Below are positions 7,300-17,087 of a stretch of 33,667 bases of DNA, piece after piece; the first letter of the stretch is position 1, and each line of letters starts with the position of its first letter. A model generated the notes under the pieces. That model saw nothing but the letters and a program-made list of their open reading frames with translations. It made no database searches and had not been told where the DNA came from. This DNA is from Methylococcales bacterium (GTDB lineage: Bacteria; Pseudomonadota; Gammaproteobacteria; Methylococcales; Methylomonadaceae), in NCBI GenBank assembly GCA_028714175.1, contig JAQTMV010000028.1, positions 1 through 33,667 of the forward strand. Direction: 5' to 3'. The position numbers were made by a program, and so were the translations under genes.

Positions 7300-9942
7300 T
7301 TATTCATCTGCATTCAGCATTTTCAGCATTTCTTCGCGAATTTGATTCTGCTTGTCGATGCCGGTAATAGGCTGTAGTTGCTGGTCTGTGATATAAAACA
7401 TATCTTCAGCACGACTGCCTATCGTGGTAATTTTTGCGCTGTGCAAATTAATGTTCTGATGGATAAAGGCGCGGCCTATCTTTGATAAAAGCCCCGCGTG
7501 GTCTGTAGTAATAAGCTCTATGATAGTATGCCTGTTTAACGGGTCTGAATGAAACTTGATAGTGGTAGAAATGGGGAAGTGTTGAGCTTGTCTTGATTTT
7601 GATTGACGATGGATGTTTTTGTGGCTTTTTACTTTCCCGTTCAACAGATTATTACGGAGCGCTGTGCAGATATGAGCTGCCCTGAATGACTCATTAATAG
7701 GTTCCCCCGACTGTTCAAGCACCTGAAAGCTGTTAAGCACGTAGTTGTTGTTCACGGTGGTCATGATTCTGGCATCCAGAATGGTAAGCCCCAATTGGTC
7801 AAGGGTGGCGGTACTTAGTGAAAAAACAGCCCCTTCATTTTTTGTATAGACAAAGATTTCCGCACTGCCGCGCTGGGTTTGCGGGCGCAGCAGCACCAAC
7901 GGCAGATCAGTTTCTTTGGCTGAAGTGATGGCAATAGTATGCCAGACTATTTCATCAGCTGAATAGCGTAAAAAATAATCATCGCTGGCATGTTGCCATG
8001 AGGTATCAATAACCGTTTCGGAAATACCGAGTTTAATGAGTTCTTCTCGGGCTTCCTGTTTATTTTCGCGCAAGCGGTCGGCAACATCTGCGGGATTTTG
8101 CAGTCCTCGGCGCAGGGCGTTATGGGTCGCGTAATAGAGTTCTTTAAGCAAGGCGTCTTTCCAGGAATTCCAGAGTTCAGGATTAGTGGCGCGTATATCA
8201 GCTACGGTCAGCAGGTATAAGTGATTCAGGTATTCGACACTGTGGACTTTTTGGGCAAATTCATGAATGACATCCGGGTCGCCGATGTCTTTTCGCTGTG
8301 CCGTCATCGACATAACCAGGTGACAGCGAACCAGCCAGGTGATCAGTCTGGTATCGTGCGCCGTAAGGTCATGCTGAATGCAGAATTGGCGGGCAAGTTC
8401 TTCACCAATGGCTGAATGGTCTCCGTTTCGGCCTTTGGCAATATCGTGAAACAAGGCGGCAATGTATAATATCTCGGGTTTGGCAATCAGTAGAAAAACA
8501 GTATTGCAGACAGGCAGTTCTTCGCTGTGTTCTTCCAATGAAAACCGGCGTAAATTCCGGATAACAAAAAGAGTATGTTCATCTACTGTATAGATATGAA
8601 ACAAGTCATACTGCATACGCGCGACAATGTTGGCAAAGCTGGGTAAATAGGCTGCTAAAACGCCATAACGATTCATGCGTCTTAATTCATGGGTAAGTCC
8701 GCTTGGCTGACGAAAGATGTCTATAAAAAGACGGTTGGCAGACTTATTGTTTCGAAATTCGTCGTCAATCAGGTGCAGATTTTTACGGATCAGGCGTATC
8801 GTGGTAGCTCCGACGCCTTTCAGCGATGAGTTTTGTTGCATGACTAAAAAGATCTCCAGTAAAGCCAGCGGGCATCTTTCGAACATATGCTCGTCTATGG
8901 CTTCGAGATAGCCATTGATGGCAACAAACTTATCGTTAATAGGGGTAACTTTGCTGGCCATTCCACCATGCACAAAGCGCTCATTAAATAATTGCAGCAG
9001 CATTTCATTAAGGCGCTCAAGCCCCTGCACCGTTTTAAAATAAAACTGCATAAACTGTTCGACATCCTGATTATAGCGCTGCTGCTCTGTGCTGAAGCCA
9101 AACTGCCGGGCGAGATCACGTTGATAATCAAATATGAGTCTATCTTCTGCGCGGTTGGTCAAAAGATGCAGCGCATAACGGATACGCCACAGCATATCAC
9201 GCGCGGCAGTCAGTTCCGCATATTCGGACTCGGGCAGGAATCCGTATTTAATGAGTTCCTTGAGTGTTGATGAATTGTAATGGCGTTTAAATACCCAAAC
9301 AATGATCTGCATATCCCGCAAGCCGCCGGGGCCTTCTTTAATATTGGGTTCAAGATTATAGGCTGTATCGTGGAATTTGGCATATCGCCAATGCTGTTCT
9401 TTCATTTTGGCAGCAAAAAACTGATTCGATGGCCAGATTTTATCGGGTGTGATTTGCAGTTTGAACACTTCATAGAGTTCCGCGTCGCCGTTAATCAAAC
9501 GGATTTCCATCAGGCTGGTCATAATTGTTTGATCATTCCGTGCTGCTTCAACACATTCCTGGATTGTGCGTACACTTTGCCCCGGTTTTAAGCCGATATC
9601 CCAGAGAAAATTAAACAGGCTTGACAAGGCTTCCTGGTAAGGGGAGGTATCGTCAGAATCAAGGAGTATGACAATATCGATATCGGAATAAGGAAACAGT
9701 TCTCTTCTGCCGTATCCGCCTATCGCGCAAAGTACAAGCTGCTGGGCATAGACGCCAAGGAAATGTTGCCAACAGCAGCTTAGGATATCGTCAATAAAAT
9801 CAGATTTTTCTATAATCAACGAGGAAACTGACTGCTGTGGGTCAAATTTGAGCTGTAGTTCGATGTTTTTTTGATTAAGCAGGTTTTTAAATTGTTGCAG
9901 TCTGTCTGGTTGGTCAAGGAGTTTATTGATATACTGGCGCAT
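7300..9942 (-). CDS. glnD: Bifunctional uridylyltransferase/uridylyl-removing enzyme GlnD
   Basis: Senses glutamine and modifies PII proteins (GlnB/GlnK), setting nitrogen assimilation. Domains in order: nucleotidyltransferase with GGYGRRELFPYSDIDIVIL (about residues 75-95), the GlnD PII-uridylyltransferase helical region, an HD hydrolase domain with YIAALFHDIAKGRNGDHS near residue 500, and two ACT domains at the C-terminus (LTILDARIMTT and IELITTDHAGLLSKIGRAF). At 880 aa it is close to the E. coli length. The ATG at 9942 begins one base after the map stop; an alternative GTG at 9951 overlaps map by 8 bases. map-glnD is a conserved pair, and the divergent rpsB lies upstream of map. Confidence 0.97.
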   Translation of the reverse strand: MRQYINKLLDQPDRLQQFKNLLNQKNIELQLKFDPQQSVSSLIIEKSDFIDDILSCCWQHFLGVYAQQLVLCAIGGYGRRELFPYSDIDIVILLDSDDTSPYQEALSSLFNFLWDIGLKPGQSVRTIQECVEAARNDQTIMTSLMEIRLINGDAELYEVFKLQITPDKIWPSNQFFAAKMKEQHWRYAKFHDTAYNLEPNIKEGPGGLRDMQIIVWVFKRHYNSSTLKELIKYGFLPESEYAELTAARDMLWRIRYALHLLTNRAEDRLIFDYQRDLARQFGFSTEQQRYNQDVEQFMQFYFKTVQGLERLNEMLLQLFNERFVHGGMASKVTPINDKFVAINGYLEAIDEHMFERCPLALLEIFLVMQQNSSLKGVGATTIRLIRKNLHLIDDEFRNNKSANRLFIDIFRQPSGLTHELRRMNRYGVLAAYLPSFANIVARMQYDLFHIYTVDEHTLFVIRNLRRFSLEEHSEELPVCNTVFLLIAKPEILYIAALFHDIAKGRNGDHSAIGEELARQFCIQHDLTAHDTRLITWLVRCHLVMSMTAQRKDIGDPDVIHEFAQKVHSVEYLNHLYLLTVADIRATNPELWNSWKDALLKELYYATHNALRRGLQNPADVADRLRENKQEAREELIKLGISETVIDTSWQHASDDYFLRYSADEIVWHTIAITSAKETDLPLVLLRPQTQRGSAEIFVYTKNEGAVFSLSTATLDQLGLTILDARIMTTVNNNYVLNSFQVLEQSGEPINESFRAAHICTALRNNLLNGKVKSHKNIHRQSKSRQAQHFPISTTIKFHSDPLNRHTIIELITTDHAGLLSKIGRAFIHQNINLHSAKITTIGSRAEDMFYITDQQLQPITGIDKQNQIREEMLKMLNADE

Positions 9943-9943
9943 G

Positions 9944-10711
9944 TTAAACACGTTCTTCTTGACGTAAGGTCAGGATTTCATAGCCGTTTTCCGTTACCAA
10001 TACCGTGTGTTCAAATTGTGCGGACAGACTTCGGTCTTTGGTAACCGCCGTCCAGCCGTCGGCTAACACTTTTACATCACGCTTGCCCAGATTAATCATC
10101 GGCTCAATGGTTATTATCATGCCGGCTTCAAGAATTTCCCCTGTTCCCGGTTTGCCGTAATGCAGTACTTGTGGCTCTTCATGAAATTTTTTACCAACAC
10201 CATGTCCGCAAAAGTCTCTGACTACAGAATAGCGATTGCTTTCGGCATGTTTTTGTATAGCATGGCCAATATCGCCTAACCTGGCGCCTGCTTTAACTTG
10301 TTTAATGCCCAGGAACATGGATTCCTGGGTTATTTTAATCAGGCGTTTTGCGTGTTGACTGACTTCGCCGACACAGAACATTTTGCTGGTATCGCCGTGA
10401 TATTCATCTTTGATGACAGTGATGTCTATATTGATGATATCACCTGATTTTAATCTTTTTTCGCTGGGAATACCGTGGCAGACTGTATAGTTAACCGATG
10501 TGCAAATGGATTTTGGAAACCCGCGATAATTGAGCGGCGCAGGAATGGCTTTTTGCACATCGACGATATAATCATGACAGAGTTTATCGAGCTGATTTGT
10601 GGTTACGCCTGCAACAATGTGGGGCTCAATCATTTCCAAAACTTCGGCAGCCAGTTTTCCGGCGACACGCATTTTTTCAATTTCACTTTCGGTTTTAATA
10701 ATAATGCTCAT
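9944..10711 (-). CDS. map: Methionine aminopeptidase, type I
   Basis: Removes the initiator methionine from nascent proteins. The pita-bread fold metal and catalytic residues are all visible: the His in VCHGIPS, the two Asp in NIDITVIKDEYHGDTS, the His in GHGVGKKFHEEP, the Glu in ITIEPM and the Glu in QFEHTVLV. The N-terminus MSIIIKTESEIEKMRVAGKLAAEVL is typical and the length is 255 aa. There is no clear Shine-Dalgarno sequence. A 14-bp tandem repeat begins six bases before the start codon and occupies the place where one would expect the leader. The divergent neighbour is rpsB; glnD follows directly. Confidence 0.96.
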   Translation of the reverse strand: MSIIIKTESEIEKMRVAGKLAAEVLEMIEPHIVAGVTTNQLDKLCHDYIVDVQKAIPAPLNYRGFPKSICTSVNYTVCHGIPSEKRLKSGDIINIDITVIKDEYHGDTSKMFCVGEVSQHAKRLIKITQESMFLGIKQVKAGARLGDIGHAIQKHAESNRYSVVRDFCGHGVGKKFHEEPQVLHYGKPGTGEILEAGMIITIEPMINLGKRDVKVLADGWTAVTKDRSLSAQFEHTVLVTENGYEILTLRQEERV

Positions 10712-10716
10712 CGGAG

Positions 10717-10829
10717 GTTCAAGGCAAAAAGTTCAGGGCAAAAGGTTCAAGGCAAAAAGTTCAAGGCAAAAGGTTCAGGTTACAAGTGGTTCGATTTAGT
10801 ACCTTTTGCCTTTCGGCCTTCGCCTTGAG
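10717..10829. repeat. 14-bp tandem repeat (five units) with inverted partner, between map and rpsB
   Basis: Four near-identical 14-bp units of the form GTTCAAGGCAAAA(A/G) stand at 10717, 10731, 10745 and 10759, with a degenerate fifth at 10773. Units 1 and 3 are identical; units 2 and 4 differ by one base, so a 28-bp period is also present. An inverted arm follows: ACCTTTTGCC at 10801-10810 pairs perfectly with GGCAAAAGGT at 10765-10774 and continues imperfectly to 10829. Related purine-rich elements occur at 26932-27055, 27351-27425 and 28710-28743. It lies in the 5' leader of map. Confidence 0.85.
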
Positions 10830-10860
10830 TCTGAAATAATAGATTTTAACAGAGATTGGC

Positions 10861-10889
10861 TTGTTGTAATAAGCGATTTATGGTATAAA
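10861..10889 (+). promoter_or_regulatory. Probable sigma-70 promoter of rpsB-tsf
   Basis: TTGTTG at 10861-10866 and TATAAA at 10884-10889 are separated by 17 bp. Transcription would start near 10896, leaving a leader of ~160 bases before rpsB, as is usual for S2-controlled rpsB messages. Confidence 0.6.
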
Positions 10890-10895
10890 GTTAAG

Positions 10896-11057
10896 TTCAT
10901 TTTTGTAAAAAATACTCACGCTTATCGTCACGTTTGGTAGGGTGCCTGGCTACAAACCATATTTAATAAATGGTAGTGGGGTTACCAGTCGGGATAGGCG
11001 GAGGCATAACCCAATTCGGGACAAAACGTTCCGGTCTTTAAATCTTAGGAGAAAATA
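10896..11057 (+). ncRNA. Candidate rpsB leader, ribosomal protein S2 autoregulatory element
   Basis: The long untranslated leader contains ordered hairpins: ACCAT/ATGGT at 10956-10960 and 10970-10974, and a larger stem-loop closed by GGGTTA/TAACCC (10979-10984 and 11007-11012). The CCC of the latter can instead pair with GGG at 11018-11020, giving mutually exclusive folds or a pseudoknot. Gammaproteobacterial rpsB messages are known to carry an S2-binding leader (t44 family). That this leader belongs to it is inferred from position and form. Confidence 0.45.
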
Positions 11058-11798
11058 ATGGCAGCAGTATCCATGCGTCAAATGCTTGAAGCGGGTGTTC
11101 ATTTTGGACACCAAACTCGTTACTGGAATCCGAAAATGGCAACATATTTATTCGGCGCTCGTAACAAAATCCATATCATTGATTTGGAAAAAACGCTTCC
11201 GATGTTTAACGACGCTATGAATTATCTGGGTCAGATGACAGCAAACAAAGGCACTATCCTGTTTGTCGGCACCAAAAAGGCCGCGCGCAAAGTTGTCGCG
11301 GAAGAAGCAAAAAATTGTGGCATGCCTTACGTTAATCATCGCTGGTTAGGCGGCATGATGACCAATTTCAAAACCATAAAAAAATCAATTAATCGCCTTA
11401 AAGAGCTGGAAGCCATGAAAGCCGATGGTACGCTTTATCAACGGTTCGGCAAAAAAGAAGCGCTGGGCATGGAGCGGGAACTGGAAAAGCTGGAACGGAG
11501 TCTCGGCGGTATTAAAGATATGAAAGGGGTTCCTGATGTGATTTTCATACTGGATGTCGGTTATGAAAAGAATGCCATCAGTGAAGCAAAAAAATTAGGT
11601 ATTCCAGTTGTTGGCATAGTTGACTCCAACAATTCACCTGAACAGATTGATTATGTCATTCCAGGTAATGACGATTCAATTCGCGCAGTTAAACTCTACT
11701 GTGAAAGCGTTTCTGCGGCAGTGTTGGAAGCTAAAGCAGCTGGTTTAGGCTTGTCAGCGAAGTCAGATGACTTTGTTGAAGAAGCGGTCGCGCAATAA
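11058..11798 (+). CDS. rpsB: 30S ribosomal protein S2
   Basis: Structural protein of the small subunit, bound at the head-platform junction. The sequence starts [24 protein letters not shown] and includes [29 protein letters not shown] and the C-terminal [29 protein letters not shown], all standard S2 motifs. It has 246 aa, the family size. Its ribosome binding site is TAGGAGA, 8 bases before the ATG. tsf follows after a 163-base spacer holding a palindrome and a terminator-like hairpin, which probably lowers read-through into tsf. Confidence 0.99.
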   Translation: MAAVSMRQMLEAGVHFGHQTRYWNPKMATYLFGARNKIHIIDLEKTLPMFNDAMNYLGQMTANKGTILFVGTKKAARKVVAEEAKNCGMPYVNHRWLGGMMTNFKTIKKSINRLKELEAMKADGTLYQRFGKKEALGMERELEKLERSLGGIKDMKGVPDVIFILDVGYEKNAISEAKKLGIPVVGIVDSNNSPEQIDYVIPGNDDSIRAVKLYCESVSAAVLEAKAAGLGLSAKSDDFVEEAVAQ

Positions 11799-11800
11799 GT

Positions 11801-11833
11801 TCGTAGAGACGCAATATAATTGCGTCTCTACGA
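11801..11833. repeat. Perfect 33-bp hairpin palindrome after rpsB
   Basis: Two 15-base arms (11801-11815 and 11819-11833) containing TAGAGACGCAAT and its complement are separated by only ATA. The first arm begins two bases after the rpsB stop codon. There is no T tract, so it is not a standard terminator. Similar GTAGAGACGCAAT-type palindromes are, from general knowledge, a dispersed intergenic repeat in several bacteria. Confidence 0.8.
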
Positions 11834-11902
11834 GTCTCCATAACGGTACAAAGACCGAACGAGCCAAATGCTGACTTAAAATCAGGTGCTTGGATTAAGC
11901 AA

Positions 11903-11930
11903 AAAAACGCCTCCTCACGGGGGCGTTTTT
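11903..11930 (+). terminator. Terminator-like hairpin between rpsB and tsf
   Basis: AAAAACGCCTCC pairs with GGGGGCGTTTTT (one G-T wobble) around a short loop, and the 3' arm ends in five T residues. It lies 31 bases before tsf, so it is best read as an attenuator that uncouples rpsB and tsf levels. A-rich upstream sequence makes it symmetric. Confidence 0.75.
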
Positions 11931-11961
11931 ACAGTGACGACATATTGAGGAAAAACAAAGA

Positions 11962-12852
11962 ATGAGTATTACAATTAGTGCGGGAATGGTTAAGGAACTG
12001 CGTGAAAGAACAGGCTCCGGTATGATGGAGTGCAAAAAAGCGTTAGTTGAAGCGAATGGCGATATGGATCTGGCTATCGAAAATATGCGTAAATCCGGCT
12101 TGGCAAAAGCCGATAAAAAATCAGGCCGTATTGCAGCTGAAGGTATTATCGGTGTAAAAGTCAGCGATGACGGCAAATCGGCGGCGATTGTTGATATCAA
12201 CTGTGAAACCGATTTTGTCGCCAAAGCGGACGATTTTGTAAATTTCGTTAATAGCGTAACCATCGCTTTGTTGAATGCCAAGGATATTGAAACAGAAGAA
12301 CAATTGCTGGCTATGCCATTGAAAGGTGGCGTTACTGTTGATGAAATGCGCCGTGGCCTGATTGCCAAATTGGGCGAAAACATTACTGTCAGACGTTTTG
12401 AGAAATTTAAAACGGCTGAAGGCGGCACGGCTTGTTATTTGCATGGCAATAAAATTGGTGTGATTGTCGAATTAGCGGCAGCGGATAACGAATTAGGTAA
12501 AGACATTGCCATGCACATTGCGGCCAGCAAACCCGATTATATTTCTGAAGCGCAAGTGCCTGCTGAAACGATTGAAAAAGAAAAAGATATTTTCCTGGCT
12601 CAGTCTGCGGAAAGCGGTAAACCTGCTGACATCATTGAAAAAATGATTGCCGGACAGATCAGAAAGTTTTTGGCAGAAGTCACCTTGTTAGGGCAGCCTT
12701 TTATTAAAGATGATAAAATAACAGTAGGTAAGCTGGTGGCATCAAAAGATAATAATGTTATCCGTTTTACCCGTTTTGAAGTAGGTGAAGGTATAGAGAA
12801 AAAGGAAGAAAATTTTGCCGAAGAAGTGATGGCGCAAATTAGAGGAAATTAA
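11962..12852 (+). CDS. tsf: Elongation factor Ts
   Basis: Guanine nucleotide exchange factor for EF-Tu. The N-terminal UBA-like domain reads [37 protein letters not shown]. The TDFVAK motif that contacts EF-Tu lies near residue 82 ([13 protein letters not shown]), and the dimerisation/core domain continues to 296 aa, close to the E. coli length of 283. AGGAAAAACAAAG precedes the ATG. It follows rpsB as in nearly all bacteria. Confidence 0.98.
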   Translation: MSITISAGMVKELRERTGSGMMECKKALVEANGDMDLAIENMRKSGLAKADKKSGRIAAEGIIGVKVSDDGKSAAIVDINCETDFVAKADDFVNFVNSVTIALLNAKDIETEEQLLAMPLKGGVTVDEMRRGLIAKLGENITVRRFEKFKTAEGGTACYLHGNKIGVIVELAAADNELGKDIAMHIAASKPDYISEAQVPAETIEKEKDIFLAQSAESGKPADIIEKMIAGQIRKFLAEVTLLGQPFIKDDKITVGKLVASKDNNVIRFTRFEVGEGIEKKEENFAEEVMAQIRGN

Positions 12853-12884
12853 GGCGAAAGCAAAAAATATCGTTTTGCGCCTTT
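12851..12884 (+). terminator. Possible attenuator hairpin after tsf
   Basis: AAGGCG at 12851-12856 pairs with CGCCTT at 12878-12883, and CAAAA/TTTTG extends the stem after a small bulge. It is followed by TTTAAT, a weak T tract. It overlaps the tsf stop codon and could trim transcription into pyrH, 63 bases further on. Confidence 0.4.
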
Positions 12885-12946
12885 AATATCTAATAACACC
12901 TTGAAATTTAAATAACACCATAAATTCAACCTACCCCAAGATAACT

Positions 12947-13675
12947 ATGACTAAACTGATTTGCCAGAGAATTTTGCTTAAGTTAAGCGGTGAGGCTTTA
13001 ATGAGTGAGGCAGGCGGCAGTATCGATGCCGATATTGTTAAGCGTCTTGCCACTGAAATTAAAGAATTATGTGATATTGGAATTCAGGTTGGCCTGGTAA
13101 TCGGCGGCGGCAATATCTTGCGTGGTGCTGAAAAAGCCGCAGAGGGCCTGGATAGGGTAACCGGCGATCAGATGGGGATGCTGGCTACAGTTATCAATGC
13201 CTTGGCAATGCAGGATGCGCTGGAGTATTTGGGACAGCCAGTCAGGGTGATGTCGGCATTAAAAATCAATCAGGTCTGTGAAGATTATATTCGCCGCAGG
13301 GCTGTCAGGCACCTGGAGAAAGGCCGGGTAGTGATCTTTGCCGCGGGTACCGGCAATCCTTTTTTTACCACCGATTCAGCAGCCAGTCTTAGAGCGATTG
13401 AAATCAATGCAGAGTTGATGATCAAGGCTACCAAGGTTAAGGGTGTTTACTCGGCTGATCCTGAAAAAGTCAAGGATGCTGTATTTTATTCGCGATTAAC
13501 CTATGATGAAGCGCTTGATCAGCGTCTTAATGTCATGGATACAACCGCGCTGGTGTTATGCCGGGATAACAATGTACCTATGCGGGTAATGAATATTTTT
13601 GAAAAAGGCGCTGTTATGAGGCTAATGATGGGCGCAGAGATTGGCTCTCTAATTCAACGAGGTACACATCAATGA
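12947..13675 (+). CDS. pyrH: Uridylate kinase (UMP kinase) PyrH
   Basis: Phosphorylates UMP to UDP, feeding pyrimidine nucleotide and peptidoglycan precursor synthesis. An amino-acid-kinase fold is visible: [11 protein letters not shown] at the N-terminus, [31 protein letters not shown] and [19 protein letters not shown], followed by [12 protein letters not shown]. The length of 242 aa is standard. Its TGA overlaps the ATG of frr (ATGA), so the two are translationally coupled. It belongs to the conserved rpsB-tsf-pyrH-frr block. Confidence 0.98.
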   Translation: MTKLICQRILLKLSGEALMSEAGGSIDADIVKRLATEIKELCDIGIQVGLVIGGGNILRGAEKAAEGLDRVTGDQMGMLATVINALAMQDALEYLGQPVRVMSALKINQVCEDYIRRRAVRHLEKGRVVIFAAGTGNPFFTTDSAASLRAIEINAELMIKATKVKGVYSADPEKVKDAVFYSRLTYDEALDQRLNVMDTTALVLCRDNNVPMRVMNIFEKGAVMRLMMGAEIGSLIQRGTHQ

Positions 13676-14229
13676 TTAGCGATATTCAACAAGATGCTGC
13701 AACCCGAATGGGCAAGAGTATAGATGCGTTAAAGCATGAATTCTCAAAAATAAGAACAGGGAGAGCTCATCCCAGTTTGCTGGATCAAATTAGCGTTTCA
13801 TACTATGGTACAGACTCAGCAATATCGCAGGTCGCCAATATCGCTGTTGAAGATGCGCGTACCTTGACGATTACGCCTTGGGAAAAAAACATGGTGCAAA
13901 CGATTGAAAAAGCCATTATGAAATCTGATCTTGGTTTGAATCCTGCTACAAACGGCATGGTTATTCGTATTCCATTGCCGCCACTGACCGAAGAACGTCG
14001 CCGTAGCCTGGTTAAAGTAGTTAAACAAGAGGCCGAGAACGGCCGGGTTGCAATCAGAAATATTCGCCGCGATGCTAACTCAGAAATAAAGGAAGCATTA
14101 AAGGAAAAAATGATTTCAGAAGATGAAGCGCGTTCAGCTGAAGAAAAAATCCAGAAATTAACCGATCAGTATGTAAAGGAAGTGGAAAAATTACTGGAAG
14201 CAAAAGAGGCGGATCTGTTGTCGATATAA
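13672..14229 (+). CDS. frr: Ribosome recycling factor
   Basis: Splits post-termination ribosomes together with EF-G. It shows the RRF signature: [27 protein letters not shown], then [34 protein letters not shown] and the C-terminal three-helix bundle ending [15 protein letters not shown]. Length is 185 aa, as in E. coli. It begins inside the pyrH stop codon, and uppS follows 13 bases after its own stop. Confidence 0.98.
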   Translation: MISDIQQDAATRMGKSIDALKHEFSKIRTGRAHPSLLDQISVSYYGTDSAISQVANIAVEDARTLTITPWEKNMVQTIEKAIMKSDLGLNPATNGMVIRIPLPPLTEERRRSLVKVVKQEAENGRVAIRNIRRDANSEIKEALKEKMISEDEARSAEEKIQKLTDQYVKEVEKLLEAKEADLLSI

Positions 14230-14242
14230 CAGAGATTTAATA

Positions 14243-15010
14243 ATGCCTGCACAAGATAGTAATAATTTGGAATCCGATACTAACAATCCCCGGCATATTG
14301 CTATAATTATGGATGGTAATGGCCGGTGGGCGCAAAAAAGGTTTATGCCCAGAACTGTTGGTCATCAGGCTGGCGTTAAAGCGGTAAGAAATATCGTAGA
14401 GTACTGTGCCAAACATAAGGTTGAAGTCTTGACCCTATTTGCTTTTAGCAGCGAAAACTGGCGGCGTCCGGAATCAGAAGTTTCGCTGCTAATGGGGCTA
14501 TTTATGACAACCCTGCAAAGTGAAATAAACAAACTTCATCGTAATAATATCCGCTTGCGTTTTATTGGCGACAGAACTGCATTTTCGGATAAGTTACAAC
14601 AAAAAATGGCTGCAGGAGAAGCGCTGACGCAAGATAATACGGCCTTAACCCTTGTTGTGGCGGCAAATTATGGGGGCCATTGGGATATGTGCCAGGCATT
14701 CCAGAAAGTGGTAGAAAAAATGGCTGTCGGGGAATTGATAAACCAAAAGATCAGTGAAGAGTTGATCAATCAACATTTATCAACAGCCGGTTTACCGGAA
14801 CCTGACCTGTTTATCAGAACAGGTGGCGAACAACGCGTTAGCAATTTTATGTTATGGCAATTAGCTTATACAGAATTGTATTTTACGGCAACGCTTTGGC
14901 CGGATTTTGACCAGAATTCACTTGCAGATGCTATTGAGAGCTTTAAAAGCCGGCAACGGCGTTTTGGTCACACCAGTGAGCAAGTTCTTAAAAAATCCGT
15001 CACTTTATAA
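14243..15010 (+). CDS. uppS: Undecaprenyl diphosphate synthase (cis-prenyltransferase)
   Basis: Makes the C55 lipid carrier for cell-wall and O-antigen synthesis by adding isopentenyl units in cis to farnesyl diphosphate. The catalytic Asp lies in IAIIMDGNGRWAQKR (about residues 19-33). LFAFSSENWRRP and the C-terminal PDLFIRTGGEQRVSNFMLWQLAYTELYF are diagnostic, and the length is 255 aa. It lies between frr and cdsA as in other proteobacteria. No strong ribosome binding site is visible, but the spacing to frr suggests coupling. Confidence 0.98.
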   Translation: MPAQDSNNLESDTNNPRHIAIIMDGNGRWAQKRFMPRTVGHQAGVKAVRNIVEYCAKHKVEVLTLFAFSSENWRRPESEVSLLMGLFMTTLQSEINKLHRNNIRLRFIGDRTAFSDKLQQKMAAGEALTQDNTALTLVVAANYGGHWDMCQAFQKVVEKMAVGELINQKISEELINQHLSTAGLPEPDLFIRTGGEQRVSNFMLWQLAYTELYFTATLWPDFDQNSLADAIESFKSRQRRFGHTSEQVLKKSVTL

Positions 15011-15033
15011 CGTTTAAACCCGAATTTACAAAA

Positions 15034-15906
15034 ATGCTAATACAGCGAATTATAACCGCATCAATCCTTGCTGCCCTGATTGCACTGGCAGTTTTCAAAT
15101 TTCCGACGGACTATTTTTCATTGCTAATGGGTTTGATTACTCTTGTGGCTGCGTGGGAGTGGAGCAATCTTGCCGGTATTACCTCTCTGGTTAAACGAGT
15201 GTTATTTCTGCTGGCACTGATACTGCCGATGTCAGGCATTTATTTCTGGACGCAATTTCTTGAGCTGGTTGCTCAAATAACTGATTGGCCGGATGTCAGG
15301 GACTATTCGGGCGTGCTGGAATGGCTGGTTATACCACCGGTGTTATTCTGGATAGTGGTCATGATGTTAATTAGAAATACACCCTTGGGTGTGCTGAACA
15401 TGAATCTGAGAATCCGATATAAGGCATTGATCGGGTGGTTTGTTTTGTTAACGGCCTGGATGTTTTTGTGTAGACTGAGAGTTTTTTATGGTACAGAAAT
15501 GACGATGTATTTTCTAATCCTGATTTGGGCTACAGATATTTCAGCCTATTTCGTTGGCAAGAAATGGGGTACAGCCAAGCTGGCGCCTGAAATTAGTCCG
15601 GGAAAAACAGTTGCCGGAATGTATGGCGCGTTAATCGCCGGTATGGTTTGCGCTGTTGTCTTAAGCCTTATTTACGGTTTTCAGCTCATGATTGCAGCTG
15701 ATTTTGTTTTGCTGTCGATACTGACTGCATTAATTTCCATTTATGGCGATTTATTTTTTAGTGTGGTGAAACGCCAGCGTGGCGTAAAAGATAGTAGCTC
15801 ATTACTGCCCGGTCATGGTGGTATCCTGGATAGAATTGACAGCTTGATTGCAGCCAGTCCATTTTTTTACGCAGGTATCTATTTAATTTATAGGCTTGTG
15901 TCATGA
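15034..15906 (+). CDS. cdsA: Phosphatidate cytidylyltransferase CdsA
   Basis: Inner-membrane enzyme making CDP-diacylglycerol, the branch point of phospholipid synthesis (the substrate used by PssA at 3292-4032). About eight hydrophobic helices run through the 290 aa. The CTP transferase signature is at the C-terminus: [28 protein letters not shown], preceded by [13 protein letters not shown] and [11 protein letters not shown]. The gene's last codons overlap the dxr start by 4 bases (ATGA), so the two are coupled. Confidence 0.97.
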   Translation: MLIQRIITASILAALIALAVFKFPTDYFSLLMGLITLVAAWEWSNLAGITSLVKRVLFLLALILPMSGIYFWTQFLELVAQITDWPDVRDYSGVLEWLVIPPVLFWIVVMMLIRNTPLGVLNMNLRIRYKALIGWFVLLTAWMFLCRLRVFYGTEMTMYFLILIWATDISAYFVGKKWGTAKLAPEISPGKTVAGMYGALIAGMVCAVVLSLIYGFQLMIAADFVLLSILTALISIYGDLFFSVVKRQRGVKDSSSLLPGHGGILDRIDSLIAASPFFYAGIYLIYRLVS

Positions 15907-17087
15907 AAGGAATATGTATACTTGGGGCGACAGGATCGATTGGCGTTAGTACTTTAGATGTTGTCGCCAGACATGCCAGTCTCTATAAAGTTATCGCGTT
16001 AACAGCCAATACCAATGTTGATGCCCTTTATGAACAATGTCTGGAACACCATCCTGAAGTCGTTGTAGTAGTGGATGAGCATAAGGCGCAAGTCTTTGAA
16101 GAAATGCTTAAAAACTCGATAGTCTCCGATATAAAGGTGTTGTCAGGGGTTAAATCACTGGAGTACGTTGCAACACTGGACAATGTCGATTCGGTAATGG
16201 CGGCTATTGTCGGCGCAGCCGGTTTATTGCCCAGTCTCGCTGCGGCAAGGGCGGGAAAAACGATATTACTGGCTAATAAAGAAGCGTTAGTCATGTCCGG
16301 CGATATTTTTATGCAGGCTGTCGCGGAGTCGGGTGCGCAGTTATTGCCCATCGATAGTGAGCATAATGCTATTTTCCAATGTATGCCCGCCGGTTATAAA
16401 AGCGGTATGCGAACGAAACAGGCCAGACGTATTTTATTAACGGCTTCAGGCGGGCCTTTTCGGGAAATGCCGATCGCTCAAATGCCCTCTGTAACACCGG
16501 ATCAGGCGGTTGCCCATCCGAACTGGGATATGGGCAGAAAAATTTCCGTGGATTCGGCAACCATGATGAACAAAGGTCTGGAAATGATAGAAGCCTGTAT
16601 CCTGTTCGGGATGACACCGGATCAAATACAGGTTGTCATCCATCCGCAAAGCGTTATCCATTCGATGGTGGATTATGTTGACGGCACTGTTTTGGCGCAA
16701 ATGGGCAATCCGGACATGCGTATTCCTATTGCCTATGCAATGGCTTGGCCAGAACGCTTTGATTCGGGTGTAGCACCGCTGAATATTTTTGATGTCCGGC
16801 GTATGGATTTTGAGGAGCCTAATCTGGAGCGTTTTCCCTGTTTGCGTCTCGCCTACCGGGCAGTTAACGAGGGCGGTATCATGCCAACTGTATTAAATGC
16901 TGCAAATGAGATTGCTGTGGACGCATTCTTGAATGAACAAATACGATTTACCGATATTCCTGTCATTATTGAACATTGTATGGATTCTGTTGCAGTCAAA
17001 CCAGCCGATAGTCTAGACATTGTTTTGGAAGCTGATCAACATGCCAGGCTCGTATCCAAACAAATTATTGCCGGGCTTATTCATTAA
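15903..17087 (+). CDS. dxr: 1-deoxy-D-xylulose 5-phosphate reductoisomerase
   Basis: NADPH-dependent second step of the MEP isoprenoid pathway; it supplies the precursors used by UppS. Rossmann motif [13 protein letters not shown] is at the N-terminus; [13 protein letters not shown], the metal-binding [20 protein letters not shown] and [17 protein letters not shown] follow, and a C-terminal helical domain completes the 394 aa. Its stop codon shares one base with the rseP start (TAATG), so translation is coupled. Confidence 0.98.
   Translation: MKGICILGATGSIGVSTLDVVARHASLYKVIALTANTNVDALYEQCLEHHPEVVVVVDEHKAQVFEEMLKNSIVSDIKVLSGVKSLEYVATLDNVDSVMAAIVGAAGLLPSLAAARAGKTILLANKEALVMSGDIFMQAVAESGAQLLPIDSEHNAIFQCMPAGYKSGMRTKQARRILLTASGGPFREMPIAQMPSVTPDQAVAHPNWDMGRKISVDSATMMNKGLEMIEACILFGMTPDQIQVVIHPQSVIHSMVDYVDGTVLAQMGNPDMRIPIAYAMAWPERFDSGVAPLNIFDVRRMDFEEPNLERFPCLRLAYRAVNEGGIMPTVLNAANEIAVDAFLNEQIRFTDIPVIIEHCMDSVAVKPADSLDIVLEADQHARLVSKQIIAGLIH

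Noticed and set aside
10717-10786. CRISPR array
   Set aside because: Units are 14 bp and directly adjacent, without spacers, and no cas gene is present.
11895-12428. 177-codon minus-strand frame across tsf
   Set aside because: Antisense shadow of EF-Ts; low-complexity Ser/Ile/Leu product without family signal.
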